Part shown: positions 23,041-33,591 of the stretch, one piece after another
How the letters are laid out: the number at the start of each line of letters is the position of its first letter
How positions within the stretch are numbered: the first letter of the stretch is position 1
Source: Caenorhabditis remanei
Taxonomy: Eukaryota; Nematoda; Chromadorea; Rhabditida; Rhabditidae
Length of the DNA: 64,000 nt
Direction of reading: 5' to 3'
Assembly (NCBI RefSeq): GCF_010183535.1
Contig: NC_071330.1
Span: 7,669,717 to 7,733,716 of the forward strand
Program-made: the position numbers and the translations under genes
Notes under the pieces: generated by a model
The model's database searches: none
What the model saw: the letters and a program-made list of their open reading frames with translations, nothing else
Told to the model about the DNA's origin: nothing

Positions 23041-23596
23041 ATCAAGAGAAAATACCTTTATTATTGATTTCCCTACTTGTTTTTGTTTTCTCCCAATAAA
23101 TTTTATTGGGTTTTGAAAGTTGTGTTTGAGTGTTGCAAAAAGTTAATGACCTAATTTAGAAGAAACTTTTCTGTATAGGCTCACTTGCACGCTACAAACC
23201 GACAAATTAAATTCTCCTTCAAATCAACCCACTTCAATGCAAAATAGTGCGATTTTTGAGCTGCTCACCTAAAAAGAGAGGGAGAGCTCTCACAAAAATG
23301 TTGTCAACTATGAAAATGGATATCTTCTTTTGATCTGATCTACCCAAAAAACAACGACTGTGTGGGACTGATACACACTCTCAAACTTGGGCATTTTCAA
23401 CTGAAAAAGGCAATATATGAGTTATATTTGGTTAGTACTGTAACGTGCCAAAGTGAAAAGGCAGAAACGTGAGTTCTTTCAATGGGAACAAAAAAACAAA
23501 ACTATGAAAGTTTATTTGAGTTTTTGTCAAAAAAGGACAAGAAAAAAGAGAGGAATTCATTTTCGAAAATTCCGGAATCAAGATTTGATATCAAAA
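23041..23596. other. Intergenic region
   Basis: Contains an AATAAA-like signal near 23094 for the upstream gene and the 5' flank of the RING gene. Nothing else seen. Confidence 0.5.
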
Positions 23597-24790
23597 ATGT
23601 CGAAAAAAGAAAAAGAGAATCTTTCTAAAGTACAGTAAGTTCCTACTCGTTATTCTTCGAAGAATTTCTGAATTCTTTTTTCAGAACTGGTATGAACTCG
23701 ACGTCTAAACTTGTGCTCTCCTCGACTTCCTCGACAAATGAACGGACTGAAGATGACGTGAGTTATTCAGAAATAGAGAAAAGAAACTTCCAGAAATGGG
23801 TTCAGGTTGGAGACGATATGGACATTTCTCTGGCGTGCGATGGGTGCAAAAAGGTGAAACTGTCCTCATTATCTGGAATATTTCAAAAAAATATCTTGAT
23901 TTCAGTTGATTGGAGGATTGAACAAATTGGAGCTTTTAGCATGTGGTCATTACTACTGTAACAACTGCTTCGCACTTTTCACAAAAGGTAAACTGGCTTA
24001 TTGTTGTTTAGCTGTCTGTAATTATTTTTTTAGATAACCATTCATCTTGTATTACTGCAACATCCCCATCAAGTGTATTCACTAGAGAGGTTTCTCCACA
24101 ACAAATAGCAGAACATGATGGTGAATTGTCACAAGAAGGCGGGGCTGAACGTGTAAACAGTCGTGGAAGTAATCGTCCATCTCGAAAAGCTTTGATGAAT
24201 AAATCGAAAAGTGGAAGAAAAAGAAAACCGAAAAAACCAGATCAACAGCTTTGGTACTTCTTGCATCTCACGAAACCAGTTGTGGTTAGCCTGGCTACTG
24301 ATGCCACATATGGTAATAGGTAGAGTTTTCTCTCGAATCAAATAGAAGGTTTCAGGTGACCTACTATCTCGACTCTTCATTATGCTTGGTGTTGATAAAA
24401 AGACGCATGATATCCACATCAGAACCCAGAAGTCGTCGAGTGAAGAAGCTGAAGGAGAGGCTGCTTCTTCTACTGGTGAACCGGTAATTTGTTTTGTAGA
24501 AACTCAATATAATTTTGATTTTTATTAGGCACCTCTTGAGGTTATTGATTCCAAATCTCGACTGAGAGATCTACGGATTCCTCGACAAAAAATGTTGATT
24601 ATTGATGTGGAAGAGAAGAAAAAACAGAAAAGTTCAGAGGATAAAATTGATCAAAAGAAGCCTGACAAGGACAAGGTTTAGTTGCAGTTTTTGCATATTT
24701 CTTCAATTATTTCATACTTTTCAGAAGTCAACTCATGAAGATCTTCAAAGTCTCAGTCAAAGTCGTGCGGATGAACCGAAATCTTCATGA
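23597..24790 (+). CDS. RING-type zinc finger protein, function unknown
   Basis: The exons are 23597-23634, 23685-23853, 23906-23987, 24034-24312, 24356-24483, 24529-24675 and 24725-24790, giving 302 residues. Residues about 60-100 carry a compact RING-like finger: CDGCKK, then CGHYYCNNCFALF and a later Cys. That matches C-x2-C ... C-x-H-x2-C-x2-C with a non-standard second pair. A Lys/Arg-rich stretch follows, then a hydrophobic, possibly ubiquitin-like segment (LWYFLHLTKPVVVSLATDAT ... LLSRLFIMLG), and a charged tail. RING plus a ubiquitin-like fold recalls Polycomb-type (PCGF/RING1) proteins, but the similarity is weak. An E3 ubiquitin ligase or chromatin role is possible. Confidence 0.7.
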
Positions 24791-24843
24791 AACTTTTGTA
24801 ATTAGAGTGAAATAAATATTTATTAGTTGAAAAATTGTTATAG

Positions 24844-25081
24844 TCAGACTTCTTTAACGAGAATCACTTGTTGAGGTCCTCCAACATTTCCAGGTTTGGA
24901 CGTATACTTGTGCTTTGCAATGAACCAAACGGCAACTCCGACGCCAACACAACAACAAATGTCGATGAAAACTGAGAAAATATAGATCATAATTAATGTC
25001 GAATCGGAAAATTTTGTTCCATTATTCTGGAATAATATAAGCAATCAGATGGTCGAGTATTTTTCTTCTCACATTAGCCAT
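24844..25081 (-). CDS. Small single-pass membrane protein A of tandem array
   Basis: The exons are 25081-25073 (ATG GCT AAT) and 25026-24844, giving 63 residues. A short N-terminus leads into one long hydrophobic helix (TLIMIYIFSVFIDICCCVGV onwards, ending AVWFIAKHKY). A basic cytosolic-side tail ends in QQVILVKEV. It has no signal peptide, so it is probably a reverse signal anchor. It is the closest relative of the next gene (STLI-IYI-S--I-IC ... VWF-AK-KY shared). Same strand and same tiny-first-exon plan as the five genes beyond it. Function unknown. Confidence 0.75.
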
Positions 25082-25603
25082 TTTTTCGTTTTCTTCTTTG
25101 ATGAACTCCTGAAGTTTCTACTGTGGTCTAACTGGAACTTTCCTTCCATTCTAGAAATTCACCGAGGGCAAATCATGTTTCGGGTACATTTGAATGTTTC
25201 CAGATTAGGGTTTCTTCAGAGTTAAAGTTTCTAGAAGAATCTGAGAGCATATGAAAATGAGAAGCAAAAATGGGACGCAAGTTTTTGAAAGCAAAACTGT
25301 AATACAGAGATAATTCAGATGTGTCTGAGGGGGAAACAAGGCTGTCGTAAAGTCGGCCGCGGCTTTTTCTTGAAAATTTCAGAAAGCTGTGGCCGGCCCA
25401 AAAAAGTTTTGGCACCAGGGGGTGTCGATCCCTGGTTTTCAGAATGGTACGAAAAAGTCAAAAGTATATCAAGTCATGTTTTCAGTTGAAACTTGGGAGG
25501 AAAGTAGTAATAAAAAGCTTGTGATTGATTGCAGTTTCGTGAAAGAAATACATTGGAATCTTCAAGTTTATTAATAAAAAAGGATTCTTAAACAACTGCT
25601 GGT
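25082..25603. other. Spacer between small membrane genes with palindromic repeat
   Basis: No gene is supported. It holds a degenerate inverted repeat at 25352-25397 (GGCCG-rich arms around TCTTGAAAATTTCA) and a perfect 7-base hairpin near 25413-25436 (ACCAGGG / CCCTGGT). Confidence 0.5.
25352..25397. repeat. Imperfect palindrome, probable repeat relic
   Basis: The left arm GTCGGCCGCGGCTTT and right arm AAAGCTGTGGCCGGC are complementary at most positions, separated by 16 bases. The GC content contrasts with the AT-rich surroundings. It looks like the core of a dispersed Caenorhabditis repeat. No target duplication found. Confidence 0.5.
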
Positions 25604-25810
25604 TCAGGCTGGAGTTTTGTTTGCCGGTTTATCATACTTCCTTTTTGCGAGAAACCAAACGACAACACTGATGCAAATGCAGATACAAATATTGATCACA
25701 CACGACACAATATATATCACAATCAAGGTAGATTCAGAATAAAGTGTTGTAGCTTTCGTCTTCTGAAAAGAGAACGGTTTCATTTGTTGTTTATGTACAC
25801 TCACAGCCAT
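25604..25810 (-). CDS. Small single-pass membrane protein B of tandem array
   Basis: The exons are 25810-25805 (ATG GCT) and 25762-25604, giving 54 residues. A Thr/Ser-rich N-terminus (AKTKATTLYSEST) precedes one Cys-rich helix (IVIYIVSCVINICICICISV, then VVWFLAKRKY) and a short basic tail. It is clearly paralogous to protein A. The intron of 42 bases is at the same place, directly after the second codon. Unknown function. Confidence 0.75.
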   Translation of the reverse strand: MAVSVHKQQMKPFSFQKTKATTLYSESTLIVIYIVSCVINICICICISVVVWFLAKRKYDKPANKTPA

Positions 25811-26126
25811 ATTAACTTTTCTTCAATACTCAGGAGAGTTTCGAATCAAAGAGTGTTTGAAGTTGTTGTGATTCCAGAAAAATAACTGTCAACTTTTGAT
25901 TCGGTGTTTTGGGAGCAGGTTTCTGGAACTTCCTCGGAAGATTCTAGATGGTTTTAAATTTAACTAGTTAATTTATGTATCTATGAATTTATCTAGTTTT
26001 CTGATAGAAGGTCTTCGAAAAAATCAATCTTGAATATCAATCACAACCCTGATTTATCCAATTGAAAAATCAAAAATCTCTCAAAGACTAGATACGAGTT
26101 CAAACAAGTAAAGTTTCTTCATCTGA
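25811..26126. other. Spacer between small membrane genes
   Basis: AT-rich, no gene seen; probably promoter of gene B and 3' end of gene C. Confidence 0.5.
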
Positions 26127-26405
26127 CTATGAAGTGGCTGAATTTGAATTGTCTGTTCCTTTTGACTTCTTCTTCTTTTTAACAATAATCAATGTAACAA
26201 TTGCAATGACGGTTGAAGTGATGTATGGACAGCAACAGAATGTGAGAAACAATCCACTGAACAAGAACGACCAAACTGTATCCATGACAGTATGAGTTGT
26301 TGAAATGTATGTGGTTGTCTGCAACCCCAGTGATCATGACTTCTGAAATTAGACTGTGTCACTCACACTAGTCGCATTTGAGGTCACATTGCGTAGAGCT
26401 GGCAT
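26127..26405 (-). CDS. Small single-pass membrane protein C of tandem array
   Basis: The exons are 26405-26367 and 26318-26127, giving 76 residues. The N-terminus is Thr/Ser/Asn-rich with possible N-glycosylation sites (NVT, NAT). A hydrophobic region follows, split by a CCCP sequence (FLFSGLFLTFCCCPYITSTV, then IAIVTLIIV), then KKKKKSKG and a polar tail. An alternative acceptor about 27 bases upstream would break the frame. It shares the tiny exon, Cys cluster and basic stop with its neighbours, but sequence identity is low. Unknown function. Confidence 0.7.
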
Positions 26406-26648
26406 TTCAAGGAACTCACAGCAAACACTAATTGAGAGAAACTTCGAGTGTTTCGGTGTGGAATCGTCCTCGAACTTCTAATTGTTTCAAGAGAACGGAA
26501 CACGCTTTGTATTAGCGCACTTGTCAAAAAGTTGGCGGTTTCCAACAAATGAAATGCCGGGGGTGGCATCGTAAGTGAATGAAAACAGATGAGAATGAGT
26601 AAAAACATATTTATGAAATATGGGGAAAAAATCGGTTCAACAATCGTC

Positions 26649-26880
26649 CTATCCAGATGATGGTTTCCTCACAATAAGCCAAATTATGAGAATAATTGCA
26701 AGGCAACAGAGCACTGGACAGCACGCAATCAGAAAAGTAGCACTGATCAAGAAAAGAAAAATAGCTGCAAAGACGCCTTCTTGAGACTCATAAACGACTT
26801 CAGTCGATGTTATCTGAAAATAAGAACAGCTCTTTTTGAAGTGAGTTTCGGGTTACATTTGGAGAATATAGTGCTGGCAT
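26649..26880 (-). CDS. Small single-pass membrane protein D of tandem array
   Basis: The exons are 26880-26857 and 26813-26649, giving 62 residues. Both C and D begin MPAL and continue with an Asn-(Ile/Val)-Thr-Ser motif. One or two closely spaced helices (FAAIFLFLISATFLIACCPV; CCLAIILIIWLIVRK) contain CCP and CC pairs, followed by a very short tail. It is likely a divergent paralogue of C. The coding exons are too short for a simple open-frame search and were recovered from splice signals. Confidence 0.65.
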
Positions 26881-27210
26881 TTTATTGTTTCAAGGATTGA
26901 ATTGAATGAAATGAAAGAGGAAGTAAGTAATAGTCTAGAAATAATTAATGTTTTCATTTCCTGGTGGGTCACGTAATTGTTTGTTTAAATCCGGATTCGA
27001 TGTACTCTAATACTACATTATTCTAGCGAATTAGAATGATAGTCGAGCCGAAAATTGCGTTACAGGGCTCTTCCTATCTCCCTTATAATCCAGAAGCTCT
27101 CCCTGCTCGTTCACGAAATACTCCAGAATATCGAAAGAAAGAAACAAAATTGAAATAAACTCTTATTATTTATTAATTAAATGAAACTAGTAAGTAGATC
27201 AATTCGATGA
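26881..27210. other. Spacer between small membrane genes
   Basis: AT-rich, no gene seen. Confidence 0.45.
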
Positions 27211-27467
27211 CTATCTGTCCTGAACAACAATGATTTGTGGTGCTGGCGACTGAGGTGCCCCAGCAGCAGCGACGGCTGGTGTAGATGAACTCTCCTTCTT
27301 CTTTCTCATAACAAAATACAAAGTGATTGCAGATGCAATTGAACAGCAGATTGCAACGACGACTATTCCAATAACAACCGCAACAACGACACCCGTTGAA
27401 ATAGTTGTACTTGAAGACTGGAAACAGAAGCTAGGAATACAAGAGTTCTGAAATCGATTACCTTCAT
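27211..27467 (-). CDS. Small single-pass membrane protein E of tandem array
   Basis: The exons are 27467-27462 (ATG AAG) and 27417-27211, giving 70 residues. The layout is a Ser/Thr N-terminus, a Val-rich helix with a CC pair (VVVAVVIGIVVVAICCSIAS), a basic MRKKK stop and an Ala/Pro-rich tail ending PQIIVVQDR. The tail ending resembles those of A (PQQVILVKEV) and F (GQVVVVKPTK). Unknown function. Confidence 0.7.
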
Positions 27468-27872
27468 TTCAGCCGAGCAGAACGGTTGGACAATGAATTC
27501 GAGTTTTGATTCATGTTTTCAGAACAAGACAGTTGGCTTGAATGGCCTGACACAGGTCACTCGGCTCTGTCCGGTTTGCCAAAGGACGGAACAGAAAATT
27601 GAAGTTTTGGGAAATTAAGAGTTTGATTCAACGTGAAAGACGATTTTGATTCGAATCAGCTGTTGATAAAACACAGTTTTTCTAGAATAGGAAGTACTTC
27701 AGTTAACTCAACAGTTAAGAAAGTTCTTATATTTCGTGTCAGCAATTCTCTTTGTCTTTTGAGTTTACATTTTTTCAAACATTGAATTATCTCCAAATGT
27801 GAAAAAAAACGTCAATTTCCACAACAATTTATTCTTGGACAAATATTCTCAAAATTTAAGTTTGAAGCACAT
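27468..27872. other. Spacer between small membrane genes
   Basis: No gene seen; AT-rich. Confidence 0.45.
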
Positions 27873-28166
27873 TTAAATGACGATTTTCGTCGGTTTTACA
27901 ACAACCACCTGTCCATGTACAACTGGAGAAACAGCAGGTTGACCATTCAATTGTTCTGGAGAAGTTGACGGCACTCCTTCGGAAATTTGCTCGATTTGTT
28001 TTGCACGTTTTCTTTTATAAAAGCAGAATGCACTGATCCCGAAACAACAGAAAAATGTGAAAACAAATACAACGACGATGACGATAACAGTATTAGTAGA
28101 AATGATATCTGTTGTAGTTGTTGATTTTTTTGTTTTTGTCTCGATTTCCGTTGTTGATGATTCCAT
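27873..28166 (-). CDS. Small single-pass membrane protein F of tandem array
   Basis: The main exon gives 97 residues from the ATG at 28166. A Thr/Ser/Glu-rich N-terminus precedes one helix with CC (VIVIVVVFVFTFFCCFGISA), a basic YKRKRAK stop and a Pro/Gln-containing tail ending in a Val-rich motif. The ATG follows directly after a GTTTCCAG acceptor. An upstream exon could add an N-terminus: a GTAATA donor near 28209 would give a 42-base intron in phase 0, as in its neighbours. The true start is therefore uncertain. Confidence 0.7.
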   Translation of the reverse strand: MESSTTEIETKTKKSTTTTDIISTNTVIVIVVVFVFTFFCCFGISAFCFYKRKRAKQIEQISEGVPSTSPEQLNGQPAVSPVVHGQVVVVKPTKIVI

Positions 28167-28603
28167 CTGGAAACGTTTTCTCTCGAATGAACTACAGTTC
28201 ACTATTACCGTATTATAATTCAGAGGAAGCAAACACTGGTGAAATGAAAGTTGCATTTTTCGCTGGCATACCTATGGGAGGTTTCTGTTATTCAGCCTCA
28301 AGTTCATGCCATGTTCAAAACACATACGAAAAATTTATAAAGATCAATGGGAAAGGGCAAGTGAAGGGGAACAATTAAGTGAATTTGATATATTTGATAG
28401 ATATTTTCAGAGGATGAGGTAGAAAAGTTATGAAATCACAATGAATCATTCATGAGCAATAAGTAATAAGATATACTATTCACAAGTAAAAAAGGATAGT
28501 CAATCCTCTGGGATTAGGTAGTTTGTGAAATCAAGGAAGTTCTATGGAGAAATTCGACTTTTGAAAGACAGAATAATGATTTTGAGAACAAAAACTTTAA
28601 ATT
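28167..28603. other. Region between protein F and sas-4
   Basis: Probably the 5' flank of F (possible extra exon) and the 3' UTR of sas-4. No other gene seen. Confidence 0.45.
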
Positions 28604-31581
28604 TTAGAGATCCGATGGCCATTGGAACACAGTTTTCTTCTGACTTTGTCCATCTTTCAATTGACTTTCAACCATCTCCATTATTCCGTTTCCTGTAGTC
28701 AAATCGACTTGGACTCGCAATGTTTTCTCATTGCAATGAGGACGTCCTATTATTTTACAAGCCATCACTTTCCCCTGATACCAGCGGAGGCGAAATTCTG
28801 GCTCGACAAGCTCAAAGTCTTCGGGTGTGGTATATTCCACGTATCGAGTACCGTTGTCACGAAAACTGTATGGTGATCCAAGAACACATCTGAAAATTTT
28901 CGTGTAAACATATTAATAATGGGAGAAAGGTAATTTACTCTCTCGCTACTTCTGGATGGCAATAATCCTTCGTAACAAACCTTCCGTTTCTGTCAAATCT
29001 AAAAAAATACTCTTTACTAAAACACAAATATCAGTATTACATTTCTGTGTAATAAGTTCCATCTTCTCGACAATGTAATTCGGTCCGAACTTCTCTTCGT
29101 TTCACACTGATCAAAGTTGCATTACCTCCAGGTCTCAAGACTTCCAGCTGTAAAATTGAAATTATAACTCGATTTTTATGTTTACGGACAACCTGTCTCT
29201 GCAATGAATAAATTATTGAAATATTGAACTGAACCAAGTTGATCGCGACTGTTTTATCCATTGAAAACCGATAAATCTGGAGTAAGAAATTGTTTTTACA
29301 GCACAAAATGCTTTGAGCAACTCACATTCACTGAATTTTGCCTATTCATCCATCTCATATCTCCGTTTGGATATTGAAAGAGAATACCATTAGCAACCGT
29401 CTGTGTTACTTTTGAAGTTTCTCCCAACGAATCACAATAGATAGTACTTGTTGATGTTGTTCTATACGGTTTCTGAAAATTAATACAGTAAGCTTTAAAA
29501 CTCGATAAAATTAAATCAGTTACCATGACAAGTTCTGGCGGTATATCTTCATTAATAACTTCCAATGATTGCTCATGCGGCTCATCAGCAAAACTAACTG
29601 TTCTTCCTTTATTTACTGAAGTGGATTTCCTGTTGATTGCTAAAGAAGACACCGATGGGAGTCTTGAAGATGTAGGTGCTTCAATGGCGAGACTCTGATT
29701 GAGAACAGTTGGATATGACGTCTTCCGATTCAATGCGACTTTGGCGAATAACTCTTTCTCTTTATCATCTCTGTCTCGTTCTGTTCGGAGTTGTTTGATA
29801 CGCTTTTCCAATGTTTGACATGTATTCTTGCTACGAGTATAGTCTTTCGTCAACTTTTCGATTTCTTCATCTTTCTTCTTCAATTTATCATCACGAGCAC
29901 GAATATCTTGACGAAGTTTAGAGTTCTGGGTTTCTGAAGCAGCCAATTTTTCACGGAGTGTGGCGATCTGCAATTTCATTACTGACTATTTTGTCTTTCT
30001 TGTATTAAGTTACCATTTCCGTTAGCTCTTTCTGCCTTTCTCCAGTTCCTTTTTGCAGTATTTTTCTATCTCTTTCAATATCTCTCCGCTCTCGTTTCAA
30101 TCGTTCATTCTCGGAGTTGTTGTCTTCTTGAATAGTTTCGACCTTTCTTTGAAACTCTTCCTCTAGCTCCTTCCGTTTATTTTCCAACTCCATTATTAGT
30201 CTTTTATAATCTTCTTCGAGCTTTTTCTTCGTACTCCAGACTCCTTCTGTAGCAAAATCTAAGTTAGCAATTGTATCCCTCAACTGAATCAACATGTTAT
30301 GTTTTTGTTTTTGAGCAATCAATCGTTGTTGACGTTGCAAGCCTGGAACTTGTAACGGTTGATCGTAAACATGTTCCGATTGAATCGAGACATGATCAAC
30401 AGCAATATTTTCTTTTTGCTCCTGATTTGTAGAAGGAATTCTTGGAAGATTGCGTGAAGGTGCAGCTTGAAAATTTGATCCATTTTTCAGAAGGCTCAGC
30501 CCAGTTTGTGCCTCACTTTGAGCTGTAACAATTTTGACTTCGCACAGAAAATATGAGTATTTTTACCTTGAAGATTCAAACGATTGCTCGTGAGTGGTCG
30601 AGCTTGAGGAGTTTCCAAAGAAGCAGAGGATAAAGTACCGAATGAATGGTTTTTAGAAGGCATGAGAGATGGAGGCAGAAATATAGGGTCATCAGTAATG
30701 TCACTTCGAACCGATCCTTTCGGAGTTGAATGAAATTGCGGTCTCGAGATATCTGATGAGTATGAAGATGGCGTAATTGAAACAGACTTCATCTGAAAAA
30801 TAATATTCCCTTTTACTACATAAACTAAATGGATAAGTCTGCTCATGTATTATAACAAAGTTTTTTGAATGTATTTAAATTTTTACCGAATTCGCCATTT
30901 TAGCTTGAGCTTCTCTACGTTCTGTCTCTAATCGAAGATTCACTGCATCCTCGGATATTTGACTACATGGCTCCACGCTGGATGATGTTCCATCATCTGG
31001 AACAAACGAAGGCATTGCAGAGACCCGTTCAACATATTCTTCATGGTCTTCCACACGGTGGGCATTGTCCTCATGTTCTTCGACAACTGCAGGTGTTCCA
31101 TTCGTGAAATATTCAGAATTGTGTGGAGGAGAGTGTGTAGAAGTTGATGGTTGATCCATTGGAAGAGAAGCGGTTGTTGGTGGACGAGTTTCATCTTCAT
31201 ACGATATTCCACTGTCCACAGTTCGAGCAGAGTAAGGTGGAAGACTCTGAAAATGTAAAAATGTAACGAGAACATTGAGAACTGGAGTTTTAGTAAAATA
31301 GTTTGGTATCCCCCATTCATTTTAGGAGCAACAAAACTGATAATAGTAATTTAACTAACCATTGGGGTGAATCTTGGTAAACTGATTGCAGGACTTGTGC
31401 TTTGAGGATTACCAATTGCTCCAGATCGTTTCCCACTGTTTGTCTGGAAAAAAAGATATTTTTTGAAACAGTGCACATTAAGCACCATTCGAAATCGAGC
31501 CGTTCCTTCGCCTTTTTTCAAAAACGGTCTGGATGGTTTCCTAGTGTTATCTTCGTCGTCGGCATTTTCAGAAGGAATCAT
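28604..31581 (-). CDS. sas-4: SAS-4 centriole assembly protein (CPAP family)
   Basis: There are eleven exons: 31581-31486, 31443-31360, 31246-30887, 30792-30567, 30522-30014, 29967-29524, 29472-29326, 29276-29193, 29147-29041, 28998-28939 and 28889-28604. They total 800 residues, close to the roughly 800 of C. elegans SAS-4. The start ATG directly follows a TGTTCAG acceptor. The N-terminus carries KPSRPFLKKGEGTARF, which I recall from SAS-4. A Ser/Pro/Glu-rich region follows, then a long coiled coil (about residues 300-490). The C-terminal TCP10/CPAP domain (from about 580; ANGILFQYPNGDMRWM and REDGTYYTE repeats) binds centriolar partners. Known role: recruitment of microtubules and pericentriolar material to the growing centriole. 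A small gene starts 565 bases upstream on the same strand and may share an operon. Identity is secure. Confidence 0.92.
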
Positions 31582-31746
31582 CTGAACAGATTTTTTTCTT
31601 CCCCGGTTCACAAAAAAACGTATGAGATATCAGATTGCTTGAGAACAAAAACAATTTTAAGCAAGAAACTGACTGAAAAAATAAAACATTTATCAACAAA
31701 TTCTTCAACAAAATTGATAATAACAAAACTGCTCAATACTTGAAAA

Positions 31747-32146
31747 CTACTTCGTTCCTTTTTTCTCCTTGTCAACTCGTTTCTGGATTTTTTCAAGGAG
31801 AACATCCATTTGGGCATTAAGATTAGGTTGACCTTTTTTATTTCTCTTAGCTAACGCTTGATTCATCTTCTTTCTTGATTTATTAGTCGCTGCAATTGTT
31901 TCATTCCGTTTTTCTCGTTCAGCTCTCTCCCTTTGTTTTTCTTCTTCTTTCTCCTGTTTCAGTCGAAGGTAGACATCTTGAGCTTGTGCAAAACTCATTT
32001 TCTTCTGTTTTTTTCTTAAAATTTTTTCTTGAATTTAAAGTACTTTGAATGAATTTTGGAAAACATTAAAACACTTACGATTTAACTTTTTCTGGCATTT
32101 GTTTCGTTGCATTGGCAGCATTGTCTACCTTCGATCGATTTCCCAT
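31747..32146 (-). CDS. Small basic coiled-coil protein, FYV7/CCDC59-like
   Basis: The exons are 32146-32079 and 32014-31747, giving 111 residues. The ATG lies directly after a TTCTTCAG acceptor, typical of trans-splicing. The protein is highly Lys/Arg/Glu-rich. The C-terminal KKGQPNLNAQMDVLLEKIQK resembles the (T)KKGQP-M--RI--LL-KI signature of FYV7/CCDC59 rRNA-processing factors, so a nucleolar role in small-subunit rRNA maturation is likely but not certain. The second acceptor (TTTTAAG) is weak, yet it is the only one that keeps frame. The stop is 165 bases before the sas-4 start, the spacing seen in nematode operons. Confidence 0.6.
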
Positions 32147-33591
32147 CTGAAGAAACGATTTCTTAGAAGAGATTAGGAGAAATTATGAATACGTTTAGGG
32201 AAAATTATGGGGTAAACGGTATAAATTTCACAGCGGGGGATTTACGAGATAGGGTAGAAGAAGAGGATGGAAGAGATTATTCCCGCCGTGGTGTGAGAAC
32301 GGAGACTAGGCCACGGCCAAGAAGAAACAAACGGCCCCAGGGGACGGAGATGATAGTAACTAGAAGAAAAGGCAGGATGTGATGTAGACGAATAGTACAG
32401 AATAATAGTTCCAGAAAGATGTAACTGGAACAGCTCTGACAACATTATTCAGGAGGCCGCAGTTGAATATAAAAAATTCTGAAAATTTGATTGGTTTAGG
32501 TTTTTTTTTCATTCAAGGGCATATTAAATGAAGCATAAATGAATTATTCCAATTTCAATCCTAGATCAGATCACATTGAATTTAATAAAAATGGTCCCTG
32601 TAACAAAAATCTCAACTTTAAAAAAAGATTTCTGTATAACGATGAATGAAAGTCTTACTTTATCGTAAAAACGTTGACCCGTACGATGTATTTAATCAAA
32701 AAAGCATACTTGTCAAATCACGGGCCGGCCCGCGGGCCGGGCCCTCTGAAAATTTCAGGGCCCGGGCCGGCCCGCAGGGCCCGCAGCAAGCCTTTTTTTC
32801 AATATTTTGACGGGCCGGCCCGGGCCGGGCCGGAAGATTTTTTTAGCGGGCCCGGCCCGGCCCGGCCCGGCCCGTGACAAGTATGCAAAAAAGTGTTCAA
32901 TCCTTGCCTTGCTGTATACAGCTGTACAGCTTTTGAAAATGAAAAAAAAAACTTTCAGTGTATTCAAGTGAAGTGAGGAAGAAAATGTAACGAAGAATTC
33001 GTAAGATGAAATGCTTTCCAAATTGTACGACTTGTTCCGATGTGAAACAAGTGTGTTTATTATTTGAAAGTGTTTTTATTCTTCTATGATTTTAACTAGA
33101 AAAAACTTGAGTGAAAAGAATGGAAAAGCACGAATATTTTTCTCAGAAACTTCCATGTTACTGTACGAATTCGTTTCAGGACCCGCTCAGGTTTCTTCTC
33201 ATGTTCCTTTAAATGAATAAATAGTTTTATTCAAAGTTTTATCAAACAATTGGCCCGATTTTTCCACGGGTTTTGTATAGTTGTGATTCATTCCTGCGTC
33301 TCTATCCGCAGTGAGCATTGATTTTCGTTTGACCGATCAAGTGGGCGGAGCCACAGCTCCGCTACTTGTTCGGAGCAGCGAGCCGGGACAGCTTCAGAAT
33401 AAGATATTTTCATGTTCATCACTCAAATATCCTATTTCTTCATCTCGCCGTGCTAATGAGAGTGTGAAGAAACGATTCATACTTTCAAACTGAATAAAAT
33501 AGCATTTTTCTATCATTTACTCTCTATAAATTTTGTTTCCATTGATGCATTCGCTATTCACGTCTGGATAAAGTTTTTGAAAATTTCAGGA
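32147..33591. other. Divergent intergenic region with a MITE
   Basis: It separates the sas-4 unit (-) from a small plus-strand gene. Apart from the hAT MITE at 32705-32885, there is a short plus open frame at 33311-33493 with a GC-rich hairpin (GCGGAGCCACAGCTCCGC). I cannot support that frame as coding. Confidence 0.5.
32705..32885. mobile_element. hAT-like MITE (181 bases), GGGCC-rich, perfect 8-base duplication
   Basis: The terminal inverted repeats are a perfect CATACTTGTCA and its complement. The inside is almost entirely GGGCC/GGCCC palindromes. The flanks at 32697-32704 and 32886-32893 are both CAAAAAAG. The ends and inner sequence match the element at 18083-18500, so they form one family. 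Confidence 0.88.

Noticed and set aside
25404..25440. T-arm-like sequence GGTGTCGATCCCTGG that hints at a tRNA
   Set aside because: The B-box is imperfect, no A-box or acceptor stem lies at the right distance, and the segment is explained by a simple hairpin.
29281..29330. Alternative continuation of sas-4 exon 7 into the intron (SKHFVL)
   Set aside because: A clean GTGAGT donor and in-frame downstream exon continue the TCP10/CPAP domain, so the read-through is a shadow.
33311..33493. Plus-strand open frame ahead of the 33592 gene
   Set aside because: No in-frame splice to the following exon was found and the following ATG has its own acceptor.
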